Source of the DNA: Hyparrhenia diplandra
Taxonomy: Eukaryota > Streptophyta > Magnoliopsida > Poales > Poaceae
Assembly (NCBI GenBank): GCA_015847255.1
Contig: JADLZK010009278.1
Span: forward strand, 62,001 to 126,000
Direction of reading: 5' to 3'
Length of the DNA stretch: 64,000 nucleotides
Shown: piece by piece, positions 55,561-64,000 of the stretch
Layout: the number at the start of each line of letters is the position of its first letter
How positions within the stretch are numbered: the first letter of the stretch is position 1
Made by a program: the position numbers and the translations under genes
The notes under the pieces: generated by a model
Told to the model about the DNA's origin: nothing
What the model saw: the letters and a program-made list of their open reading frames with translations, nothing else
Databases searched by the model: none

Positions 55561-56150
55561 AGAGGTAAAACGAATTTTTTACCCTTGAGTTAACACCGTC
55601 AAGTGTCCAAAATGAACAGAAGGTCGTATAGGCAACCAAATTTTGTTCTAGGACCATAGAGCAAAGTTCAAAAAAGGGCCATAGACCTAAGACCCTTTTT
55701 TTCCGGGGCCATGCACCTAATTCTCCCTAATAATTTGTAGTCCAATAGGGTGCAAATGTGACTTGGATGAAGGCGACGTGATGATCCGATGATCAATACC
55801 AAGCAATGTCTAAGCATGAAGAATGGAACCAAGCCGAGCACAAAGGTCGTGAAGAAACAAGAAAAAAAGGGGACCATGCCTTGATCGGACGCTAGGATCG
55901 CACGCATATGGTGGCGAACCCGGAGGTGTGGCAGACACCGGCCGATTACGGACGGTGAGGGCGCAACCAAACGCAATGGTGACTCTATTCACCTGTCCGA
56001 CAATGACTTAGCGAGGACCGGGCGTGGCAACAGGGGACCACGACTCCCGAAGTGGAAGGAAGAGGAATTGCTTCATGGTGCTTCCTCCCACCTTCCTCGT
56101 TGCCCCACCTCCATCCCCCCAACAATATCGGGCATTTTGCTTGGTGATCC
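55561..56150. other. Intergenic, no gene seen
   Basis: Short overlapping frames only. The 'cacctaattctcccta' phrase near 55715 is also found at the start of the tandem units at 1090 and 3420. Confidence 0.3.
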
Positions 56151-56159
56151 TTTGCCTCC

Positions 56160-57046
56160 ATGGCTGGAGTCTCGGATCTTTGCGATGATGTAGGGGTGGA
56201 ATTTGCCAAGCTACTCTCAAAATGCTCTGGATGCTTGGTGAGTCCCATGGGCCCCGTCGCCTCATCGGCTTTTCACCTTGTTGCAAGTTTTGGTGGCAGT
56301 GCTAAAGATTCTCTAGTTGGATGTTTAGCTTCTCAGTTTCTTGCAAAAATGTGGGTTTCATGATTTATAAAACTCAAAAGTTTGTTGTGTGAAACCTTTG
56401 TAGTGTTCTTCTTCCTTTGGGGTGATGGAGGCCCAAATTGGCGCAAGGATTATGTGCTCGGTGCTTGGAACAAAAGGCTGAATGGACCACCGTTGGATCC
56501 AAATCCAAGAGAAGTTTTGCTGATGTTGTTCGCTCTCCTCCCCCCATGAGAAATTTGGTGTTCCTTCATTTGAATTATCGCAAGAACTATTTCTCCAATT
56601 TCTCGGATGTCTTTCCGAGCAATTGGAAGGCTCCCCCTAAGCCTCACGTTGTTCGTCCTACCAATTGAAAGCAATCTCTAAAGCATTCGAACCTGCGTGT
56701 TCTTCGCTGGGTTTGAAAATCTTCTAATTCAAGATTAGCGCAATCTAAGGCTGATCATACTCCTAGTGCTCTCAATTTTTCATTTTCAAACTTTGCGGTC
56801 AAGGAGTTGGTGCTGGCGCCGGATCAGGCCGGGAGCCCATCTTATTTGCTTCGAGTGTTTGGCCCAAGTCATTTGAAAAAAGGGTGCTCCAATCTAGCAA
56901 GATACAAAGACTGTCTTATGGACTTGTCTTGGCGGCCTGCATCTCAAGATTCCGCAATCAGTGCAGATATAGGCCCATTTCAAGAAACGAAGGCGAAGGG
57001 CGGAGAAATGTCAGTCCCAAGCTGGCACAAGATTAAGGATGGATGA
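56160..57046 (+). pseudogene. LINE ORF1-like fragments
   Basis: The frame 56438-56668 contains CARCLEQKAEW followed by KSKRSFADVVRS. A single C-x-x-C next to an S-F-A-D-V-V-R/W-A-D-V-V-R block is a pattern of plant LINE ORF1 (nucleic-acid binding) proteins. Flanking frames at 56160-56363 and 56807-57046 look locally coding but are in different frames. No endonuclease or reverse transcriptase is seen on this strand. Confidence 0.3.
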
Positions 57047-57069
57047 AAAACTTGTAACTTGCTAGCTTG

Positions 57070-57575
57070 CTCGACTCTCTCGTTAATGGCTCGGCTCGAG
57101 TTCGACTCGTTTTATAATGAGCCAACTCGTTTTATAACGAGCTAGCTCGAGCTGGCTCGCGAGCTGCTCGGAGCCATATTGAGCCAGGATAAATAGCTTG
57201 CAAGCCATAACGAGCCAAGATAAATAACAAATACTATATCGATCGATGGAATCGATCAACGGAGGAGAATGGTTCATGATCATAAATGATAGCGTACTTA
57301 TATTTTCCATTTAAAATGCATATGTATTTTGTTTATTTCATTTTATATATGCATGTGACATCACTCTTGTTAAATTTTGGTTATAATCTTTGTGCACATT
57401 TTTTTTACTTGGGCTCATGAGTCAAACGAGCCAGCTCGAACACGCTTAACGAGCCGAGCCGAATCCTAAGCTACGGCTCGTTTGTATAACGAGCTATAAC
57501 GAGTCAAGCCATAACGAATCGAGCTATAACGAACCGAGCCACTAACGAGCCGAGCTGGCTCGATATCCAGCCCTA
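57070..57575. mobile_element. hAT-like foldback MITE rich in GAGC/GCTC
   Basis: Left 'ctcgttaatggctcggctcg' and right 'cgagccactaacgagccgag' are inverted copies. Both arms hold many 'taacgagc' and 'gctcgtt' phrases around an AT-rich centre (57200-57410). The right end passes into 'atatccagcccta', the inverse of the TAGGGCTGG terminus of a common grass MITE family. No coding capacity. Confidence 0.6.
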
Positions 57576-57838
57576 CACAAGATCGTGTACTCGTGATTAC
57601 CAGGGAAGCACCATCAGAGCGACCTAGGCCAGGAATACGCCAAGCCTAAAGAGCTCGTATGCTTATGCACTGCAGGGCTCAATCGAGGGTCTGACAGCAA
57701 AGCCACAGGAAGGCTCCGCAGCAGCCATTGAGTCCTCGAGCTTGATGCTTAAGCGCACAGCATGCCACAAGGTTTGTCAAAAAATCCTTCCTATATCACT
57801 ATAGAATTCTTCCTTTATCTAAAAGAAATCACTCTACA
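57576..57838 (+). promoter_or_regulatory. Upstream region of the 58-kb gene
   Basis: No repeat is recognised. A TATA-like 'cctatatcactatag' is at about 57791. It lies about 240 bases before the start codon and could set a leader of roughly 200 bases; this is inference. Confidence 0.35.
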
Positions 57839-58021
57839 ATGGCTGATCCCTTTGTTGTAGAAAGAGGAGAGAGGGGCTTGAGCATCTCCAATCCTATCAA
57901 ACTCCAAAATACCAGCAACCCTTTTGTACTTATTTGGTTGGCTACAGCCGCGCGCAGAGACAACTCATACTCTGTCTCTCTGACCCTCACTCTCTCCCCT
58001 CTCACACACAGACACACATAG
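57839..58021 (+). CDS. Possible upstream ORF in the leader
   Basis: A 60-codon ATG-initiated frame (starting MADPFVVERGERG) ends 11 bases before the main start codon. It overlaps the pyrimidine-rich leader ('ctctgtctctctgaccctca') and a 'gagcatctccaat' phrase that in grasses is often a MITE terminus. It would be a regulatory uORF if the transcript starts near the TATA-like box, and would not exist if transcription starts in the CT-rich stretch near 57970. No protein family is recognised. Confidence 0.25.
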   Translation: MADPFVVERGERGLSISNPIKLQNTSNPFVLIWLATAARRDNSYSVSLTLTLSPLTHRHT

Positions 58022-58032
58022 TACATGCACAA

Positions 58033-58536
58033 ATGGGCAACATGCTCCCATGCTTGGTCCAATCCAGCAGCAGTATCATGCCCCGCATAAACACCAAACA
58101 ATGGTCTCGCTCCATGAAATTCCTCTCAAGAACCCTCCACTGCACCACGAAGCGGCCCCATTGCAGCAACAAGGTCGTCAAAGCAGCTGCCAGAAGGGAG
58201 ACATCGGCAACAAATGACCAGGCCACACCAAGACCGAGAGGCAGAAGAGGTCCCAGCAGGAACGGGCACAACCGGCGTGTCGTCAGAGTCAAGGTCATCC
58301 TCACCCGGGCGGAGGCCGCGCGGCTCGTGTCCTTCACCACGCACGGCGACAGGACCGTCGAGCAGGTGGTGGCCGAGTTCAAAAGGTCGCTGCAGGCGAC
58401 CAGCTCCAAAGCCTCCGCTGCACAAGCCATCAGCGAGCTCAAGAGGATGGAGGCACTCAACGCCCGAGCTGATACCTCCGCGTCAGCGTCGACGGCGTGG
58501 CGGCCGGTGCTAGAGAGCATCCCTGAGGAGTGGTAG
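58033..58536 (+). CDS. Small plant protein with MGN myristoylation-type start, UCP031279-like
   Basis: This intronless 167-residue frame is the only intact protein-like gene I see. I chose the ATG at 58033 because it gives MGNMLPCL, an N-myristoylation start (G2) with a nearby cysteine that could be palmitoylated, suggesting membrane attachment. Residues about 20-75 are basic and disordered. VVRVKVILTRAEAARLVS at about 78-95 is followed by a helical region with VEQVVAEFKRSL, and the C-terminus ends WRPVLESIPEEW. The layout, with a basic MGN start, a central V-K-V/I-x-(L/I)-T-x-x-(E/Q) strand and a final W-R-P-x-L-x-S-I-P-E, resembles the plant-specific UCP031279-type family of unknown function, some members of which are stress-responsive. 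A pyrimidine-rich leader precedes it. No splice sites are needed. Recognition of the family is from memory of its pattern and is moderate; coding status is fairly sure. Confidence 0.75.
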   Translation: MGNMLPCLVQSSSSIMPRINTKQWSRSMKFLSRTLHCTTKRPHCSNKVVKAAARRETSATNDQATPRPRGRRGPSRNGHNRRVVRVKVILTRAEAARLVSFTTHGDRTVEQVVAEFKRSLQATSSKASAAQAISELKRMEALNARADTSASASTAWRPVLESIPEEW

Positions 58537-58790
58537 TAGTTTCTCATCTACACATCATCCATTCGCACGTGTGTATTATTCTTCATTCATCACTCATCAG
58601 TCATCAGTTTTTCGTTTGTTCGTATCTTTTAAATTCACTACTATCATCATCTTATTATTATCCATGTATACATAATTGTATGTTTGTATCTTTTTCTAAA
58701 ATGTACAAAAGAAATGAATTCTCTCTTCTCTATAGGACTACATATATATAATCTACATTGAATCATTCACACTGCAAAAGTGTACAAACA
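58537..58790 (+). other. 3' UTR of the 58-kb gene
   Basis: AT-rich with repeated 'catcatc/atcat' phrases and no coding frame. Weak polyadenylation-like signals occur near 58640-58720 ('aaatgtacaaaagaaatgaa'), with no perfect AATAAA. The end is uncertain. Confidence 0.35.
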
Positions 58791-59244
58791 TATCCTTCTC
58801 TAGGGTTCTGATTAGAAGGTTGCTCAGTTGCTCTACATTCAAAACAAAATGCTTATCTTTTGAAATTATCAAATACTAACTTTGGCTTTTTTGCGTCACT
58901 AACTACTCACTATGGGTTGGTGGCCACAGGTGATGTCAGATATCACTAGCTTGCTAACACTGCATTCTTCTTGTACGCATTGGTTAGCTAAGGGGAATCT
59001 CATCTTGTACTATAGCTTAGTCCTTAGTGCCGTGGTTCAGCGGTGGTCGAACAAGGGTCAACTAAGGCGATTAGTGCTAATGTTGTTTAGGAAACGATCA
59101 TTTTCCTTGGTATCGCGCAGAGCAAGTTATATATATATGATAGTTTTATATTCAGAAAAGATAATGTTACGTCAGTGCACTGGTACCGAATTCATTTTTT
59201 GAGGCGGGCAAAGGAGCTGTCACCAATGATGGTCATGGTAAATT
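58791..59244. other. Intergenic, no gene seen
   Basis: AT-rich, with a TA run near 59128. The 'gtggttcagcggtggtcgaa' phrase at 59031 is not a recognisable RNA gene. Confidence 0.3.
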
Positions 59245-59919
59245 GTGATTTTTACGGATGCGGTCCAATTATGTCGGCCACCGTTAATCACACAAAAACA
59301 AAAACAAAAAGCCCAGACCCGGGCGAAATCTAGGCTGCACCGCGCGCCTGGGACGCCAGTGTTGATCCCGACGACCCGGCCCGACGGATACACATGCCAC
59401 ACACCTGAATCCGCCCGGCTGAGCCCGGTTCCTTGCCGCATCCGCACACGCATCTCATCTCCTCGCCGGAGCAGCACGCCCGCCATAGATTCGCTTGATC
59501 CTCGACGGATGCATGGTGGTGGCGTCGGATCCGTGGTAGTGAGATGTGCCGCCCATGAGGAAGAAGGGGAAGCGCCGGGACCTCCACCGGAGCCGCGGGG
59601 CCTCCACCCTCTGCCGGGTGGAAGGGGAAGGCCGGCCGACTCGATCTATTGCTCGTTGCCGCGCTTTGCCGTTAGGGAGAGGGGTGGCCGCCGGAGGGAG
59701 GGGACGCCCTCCACCCGCCCCGGACCCGGCCGCACACCGGCGGATCGGCTAGCAGATGCCGCCGAGCGAAGAGGGGACGCCCTCCACACACCGGTAGAGA
59801 TGGGCCTTCGTCCGCTGGAGATGGGAGGAGAGGAGGATGGGATGGGAGGGGCAGCCAGCGGAGCACATTGTTGTTCCAAGAATGTGAGTAATCAGCTCAG
59901 TTCTTTTCGCCGAGCTTGA
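59245..59919 (+). CDS. GC-rich possible first exon, unassigned
   Basis: A 224-codon frame is open across this GC-rich block, and a second (59546-59752) starts MPPMRKKGKRRDLHRSRG, a typical basic grass N-terminus. A good splice-donor-like 'gaatgtgagtaatc' at about 59880 is followed by AT-rich, intron-like sequence. The phrase 'ggggacgccctccac' occurs twice (59701 and 59773). No domain is recognised and no second exon could be joined, so it may be a first exon, a gene fragment or a GC-rich repeat. Confidence 0.3.
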   Translation: MIFTDAVQLCRPPLITQKQKQKAQTRAKSRLHRAPGTPVLIPTTRPDGYTCHTPESARLSPVPCRIRTRISSPRRSSTPAIDSLDPRRMHGGGVGSVVVRCAAHEEEGEAPGPPPEPRGLHPLPGGRGRPADSIYCSLPRFAVRERGGRRREGTPSTRPGPGRTPADRLADAAERRGDALHTPVEMGLRPLEMGGEEDGMGGAASGAHCCSKNVSNQLSSFRRA

Positions 59920-60374
59920 TGGTTTATCAAACCTCGGAAGTGTTTGCGCTACTTGCACATATAATTTTCTCCTTACCTTGTTAATATATGTCGGCTAATG
60001 TTCCAGATCTTATAAAAAGTGGTGGTATAATGCTATTGGATGCCCGCACTATTGTAGATGCACCTTTCTCTAACCTAAGCCCACCCAGCCCGGTCCATGA
60101 TATATAGGCCTATTTGGCATCCCAGTCCATGACATTATTTCCCGGCCACACCTTGCCCTCAAGCCACAAACAAGAACTCCACGTATCTCCAAGGAAATTG
60201 TAGATTGATGTCTTAACTGAACTTTTGCACGTTATGAGTCACTTTTCCTCTGTATTGCATCTTTTCACTGTGATGCACTGTCGTTTCTTTAGATAATGAA
60301 AAAAGTCACAGCTTCATACCCTTTCAAGAAGAGAAATTAATTAGACTACATTATTACACACCGAGGCACACCGC
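59920..60374. other. Intergenic, no gene seen
   Basis: Mixed composition with no coding signal. If the block before it is an exon, this could be intron. Confidence 0.25.
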
Positions 60375-60830
60375 CTAAACACAAGCAAAGTTTACCAAAA
60401 AGGACTCCAAAAAAAAAAAATCAACATGAGGGCAAGCCCCATTTCCCTGCATTGCTAAACGGAAATACAAGAGTACTCCAAAAATAAAGGTCATCCATGG
60501 GACATGAAGAACCATATTGCTGCCAATTCCAAAGTGTAGCAAGCTTGGATGAATGCTCTTTGTCGTCACCACCTTACTGCAACGGCGTCCAAAACTGAAG
60601 CCAGTATGCATCCTATGAATAAGACATGCAAAAATATTTTTGGTTGTGCTTTTTGTCAACCAAAGCACCCAACAAAACTCTACTTCCCTATCAAAGCGTT
60701 TATATTTTCTACCTTCTTGTTTAGACCATTGAGTGAACATATCAACAATTTTAAGGGGTATCTTCATCTGCCAAGTGTGTTATCCTTGGTAAGAATAACA
60801 CCGTCTTGAAGAAGTAAATGAAAATTTTCA
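60375..60830 (-). pseudogene. LINE reverse transcriptase C-terminal (zf-RVT) fragment
   Basis: The minus strand begins near 60815 with DGVILTKDN, the phrase preceding the zinc-binding C-terminal domain (zf-RVT) of plant LINE ORF2. After a gap come IVDMFTQW and VEFCWVLWLTK, as in the F-x-x-W and A-L-x-W-A-I-W-x-x-R-N blocks of this domain. In a shifted frame follow residues resembling LELAAIWFFMSHGW, the usual C-terminus. The cysteines of the zinc motif are missing between the first two blocks, so a deletion is likely. The 130-codon open frame is a relic. Confidence 0.5.
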
Positions 60831-61433
60831 TTCTAAGTCATTTCGGTCCGCCAAATGTGTCGTGTAAGCTAATTCGATATTGACAAGAAAAATTATACAT
60901 TTGATCTAACGTAAAGGAACCATTTTATGTAAAGAACAAATTATGTTGTCCCTTCCTTCGTGTAAGTTGTTCACAAACTTAAAACAAGACTATGACATTC
61001 CAAAGATATTCACCCAGTTGACAACATGATATAGTAAACCTAAAAGTAGTTGTCCATATTCTAGATATTGAAGTAGTATATCTTCTATATATTTGTCATA
61101 TGGGTGTCTAGTCTTCTTTTTAGACAATGGTCAATGGAAAACTCCAGCTTCAGTCCTCTTAAAAAGGCATCAATCCAAACTTAAACAAATACAACCACTT
61201 TAAATCAAACCCTACATGACTCTTCACATTATTACCGTGTAATGAAAAAATGATCAAAAAGCCACATCCATTGAATGTGAAGAACTCCATGGCATAGGTT
61301 TCAAAGACTCAACACACCTCAATCCATGAGTTATACAATAGAACCAAACCAAGTTGAGCAGAAGTTGTTGTAGAATCAAACCAAGTTCATTCATGTGCCT
61401 CTCCTTTCCTTTTTTACAATCACCTTAGGGCTA
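60831..61433 (-). other. AT-rich spacer, possibly decayed LINE body
   Basis: It lies where the upstream part of the minus-strand LINE would be. I found no reverse transcriptase YADD or endonuclease motif. Confidence 0.25.
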
Positions 61434-61627
61434 CTCCCTCCGTATCAGTATTAGAGGATGTTTTGGAAAAGATTTGGGTCAAACAATGGGAACATAAATC
61501 ATGAATAACTTTTAAGTCGTTGAGTTTGGAAATGTGAAAATCATATCAATAGATTTGTCTTGAAAATTACTTTCATAAAAACATACACCATTGTCCTAAA
61601 CGTCTTCTAACAGTGATATAGAGGGAG
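61434..61627. mobile_element. Stowaway MITE
   Basis: TA + CTCCCTCCGTATCAGTATTAG ... inverted TATATCACTGTTAGA-type end ... GAGGGAG + TA. The 194-base element has inverted termini of about 30 bases with mismatches and TA on both sides (61432-61433 and 61628-61629), as for Tc1/mariner-mobilised Stowaway elements. Confidence 0.85.
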
Positions 61628-62080
61628 TACATTGGTGTTGTATTGTAACCGGCCCCAATTAGTGCCATGTAATTTAAGATGGCTCAATAAACTATATGTA
61701 TAATGGTTGTTTTTTTAAGTTGTCTCATACTAACACCCAATTCCTTAATTTATGGATAGAGTGAAAATAGGATTATGAGTTGCATTACAACAACAACTCA
61801 TACAATGGTGCAATAGTTGTCTCATACTCCTAAATTTTAGCTCATGGGATGATTGTTTTTTGAAGCAACAACCTCTTACTTGTCCCTCTCTCGCTTTCCT
61901 CCACATCATTAAAAATTCTATGTGGCACTACATGAGACGAGGGTGCTAATCTGTAGCAATGTACCCGCCCTTATCTTGGAGAATTCATAATGATGTCTCG
62001 AAAGTCCATCCTCATGGCTTCCTATCTTTTTAAAATTATTTAATTAATTAAAAGCTATTTTATGAAATTTTTACTTCAGC
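61628..62080. other. MITE-like AT-rich sequence, not delimited
   Basis: Phrases such as 'gttgtctcatac' (61718 and 61818) and 'caatagttgtctcat', together with 'ctacatgagacgaggg', suggest a degenerate hAT-type MITE with inverted 'tgagacaac' motifs. Boundaries could not be fixed. Confidence 0.3.
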
Positions 62081-62456
62081 TTTTTTGCCTTGCATTTGAG
62101 TTCATTTTCTTGGTGGAGTTAAATGCTAGGAAATGTGTTAGTTTTGCCTCCCATACGAGTTGATTTTCTTGGTGGAGTTGAATGCTAAGACATGTGTGAG
62201 AACCACATAATTTTTATCTGTGACATTGTTGTTGTCCCAATGCTCCTCTTTCTTAGGGTTTTCTTGTCCCATGAAATTAAAGGTCAAATTGTGTTGCTTT
62301 TGCCTCCCATATGAGTTAATTTTCTTGGTGGAGTTGAATGCTAGGACATGTGTGTGAACCACATAATTCTTAATTTGTGACATTGTTGTTGTCCCAATAC
62401 TCCTCTTTCCTAATGTTTTCTTGTCCCATGAAATTAAAGGTCAAATTGTGATGTTT
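62081..62456 (+). repeat. 156-bp tandem repeat, about 2.4 copies
   Basis: The 'ttttgcctcccata' start is at 62142 and 62298, and a partial copy ('ttttgccttgcatttgagtt') is at about 62085. Shared landmarks are 'ttcttggtggagtt', 'gacattgttgttgtcccaat', 'gctcctctttc/actcctctttc' and 'catgaaattaaaggtcaaat'. Confidence 0.85.
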
Positions 62457-62489
62457 TTCATGGGTGCAAGCCATTGGGATATACATATA

Positions 62490-63060
62490 GGCCTTGTTCC
62501 CTTAATCCAAATAATTTGGCGACTCATGTAATCTGAGGTGAACAGCTCTTGAGCTTGGTTGGTTTTTTTTGTTAGGACCAACTAGGTAGTTGGAATATAG
62601 CCTAGCCACCCTACAAATCGATTTGCAGGGATGGTTGCCCTTACAAATGGTGGGTGACCGAATATTTGAGGCAACCTGAAAGGTCCTAATAGTGGGGGTT
62701 GAATTTCCTAATAAAAATTCTACAAAGGCACTAAACAAAATTGATTAGTATAACAAATGACGTCATGCAATTTTGCTTATCTCTACAAGGGTTGAAAGCC
62801 ACCTATCCACAATTCTAGTTGCTATGATTACTAAGTCACTCAATTGCTAGGTTGCTACTTTACCAACTAGAGAGACAACTAGCAAAGCTATTTAGCAACT
62901 AAACAAGCTACTCAACTACACAAGCAATATATGACAAATGTTGCAAGGGGGATTGCGCTTTTGTTATACCAAAAACCGTCAAGGAAATGAAACAATCATC
63001 AATGGAGAAATACAACCAATATCAATATGAAGCCAATCACCGAAGGAGATAATGAACAAA
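62490..63060. other. Unassigned repeat-like sequence with CTAG/GCTA-rich stretch
   Basis: 'ggccttgttcccttaatcc' at 62502 resembles the GGCCTTGTTCGGTTAAT end of a common grass MITE, but the partner end is not seen. Between 62810 and 62940, 'actag', 'gcta' and 'agcaact' phrases recur densely. Confidence 0.3.
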
Positions 63061-64000
63061 TTGATTTATTCACCTAGAATTCACTTGTGCATCGGCAAGC
63101 TAGTCTTCGGTTGTGTCGACCGACACCTCGATAGTTCTTCGTGAGGCCCACAAGTCAAACTCCACGCAAGGCACAACAAGACACCACTTGCAAGTGTGGT
63201 ACTCAACGCACGCGCGTAATCCACTAAAGTAGCAATTTATCACTCGATGGGGAAGCTCAAAAACACCCTTACAATCACTGGAAGGTGGACAAGAAAAATC
63301 ACCGTCTCTTGCCAACACCTCCAACAATCTCCAAGCGGCTAGGAGTGGTACTCTCCAAGAGTAACAAGAAATGGTCGGCCACAACTATCTTCAAGTGCCA
63401 CTAGATGCAATCAAGAAAGCAATGCACTAAGATCACTCAACCTCACTTGAGAATATGCAATTTGCCAAAAGAGATGAGAGGGAAGGCTTTTTTTCTAGCT
63501 CAAGAGGATGTCAAATGATTCAAAGATTCAAGAGGGGTCCAAATGAGTCGGTTCCTTTGCTTAAGTAGGTGAGCCGAGCTCACCCAACCGTTAGCTACGA
63601 AAATTCGCATCGAACACGCCCCGCCATGGGTTCGATGCACCGATCTAGCCACACGTCCCCTCGCTTTGAACATAACCCATTGATCTCCAATGATCACTTT
63701 CAAACGCGCTCACAAGTCAAATTCACATCGGACACGTCGATGTGTCCCAACAATAAGTTTTACTCCCTCAACAACTCGGGTTGGATCGGATGCATCGACC
63801 TTTGTGTCCGATGCACCACAAGTAGCTCTATCAAGTTGTCTCACTTCACCACTACTCGCCACAAAGCCAACCACAACAAGTGTACTACATGTGCACGTGT
63901 GTTAGCATTTTTCAAAAGCATTTTTCAAGGGTTAAGAGTTAGCACACTAGATCCTAATGCACCAACATGAATGATTATACCTAGTGGTACTTGATCAAAA
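63061..64000 (-). mobile_element. LTR-like sequence, cut by the window edge
   Basis: The mid-GC, stop-rich sequence contains repeated variants of a TCGGA(T/C)GCATCGA / ACATCGGACACGTCG phrase (63600-63830). Such phrases are common in LTRs of grass retrotransposons. No LTR ends, PBS or PPT lie in the window, so the orientation (minus) and family are guesses. Confidence 0.25.

Noticed and set aside
59646..59958. Minus-strand frames opposite the GC-rich block at 59.2-59.9 kb
   Set aside because: They are proline- and serine-rich complements of the plus-strand frame without a domain.
60375..60767. Intact 130-residue minus-strand protein
   Set aside because: The pattern fits a decayed LINE C-terminus with missing zinc cysteines and a later frame change. 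There is no start context.

Overview
The window reads as intergenic DNA of a grass (Poaceae). It is packed with nested LTR retrotransposons, CACTA, Mutator-like and Stowaway DNA elements, and has GC-rich islands inside AT-rich repeats. I see no bacterial, organellar or viral genome organisation, no CRISPR array and no intact tRNA or rRNA gene. Only one compact protein-coding gene looks intact: a 167-residue plant protein at 58033-58536 (+). The species cannot be named from the sequence.

Layout. 1-9.3 kb: an unassigned GC-rich block, then a tandemly duplicated segment (two clear units of about 2.3 kb and diverged further copies) hit by a Stowaway MITE, a Mutator-like element with long inverted repeats and Harbinger-like MITEs; a broken amidophosphoribosyltransferase (purine synthesis) copy lies at 8.1-9.1 kb (-). 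9.4-16.7 kb: a minus-strand Tekay/Del-type Gypsy derivative with 3.5-kb LTRs, PBS and PPT but no polyprotein. 16.7-20.5 kb: a plus-strand Tat/Athila-like element (LTR, decayed gag) inserted in the previous LTR. 20.6-28.8 kb: a minus-strand Tat-like element with nearly identical 1.8-kb LTRs; its non-coding interior carries palindromes at a period of about 113 bp. 28.8-29.2 kb: one end of a CACTA element.

29.4-41.4 kb: a second minus-strand Tekay/Del-type element with decayed reverse transcriptase and RNase H, a foreign Copia-like gag piece, a Met-tRNA-type PBS and a very long LTR. That LTR contains a CACTA-ended insert with a 5S-rRNA-like (Cassandra-like) segment and a dense GGNCCCAC cluster. 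42.5-49.5 kb: CACTA ends enclosing two homologous GC-rich first-exon-like blocks and a 514-bp tandem array. 49.5-54.6 kb: a plus-strand Tat/Athila element with frameshifted gag, protease and an additional ORF preceded by an LTR-like promoter block.

55-64 kb is less repeat-dense: LINE remnants, a hAT-like foldback, the intact gene, a GC-rich possible first exon, a Stowaway MITE, a 156-bp tandem repeat and an LTR-like right edge.

Apart from the 58-kb gene the elements do not form a pathway. The order of events is legible from the nesting: Tekay/Del-type elements are older, Tat-like elements and CACTA inserts are younger, and the 20.6-28.8 kb element is the youngest by LTR similarity. Many copies differ mainly by 1-4 base indels, so some frameshifts may be assembly errors rather than real decay.
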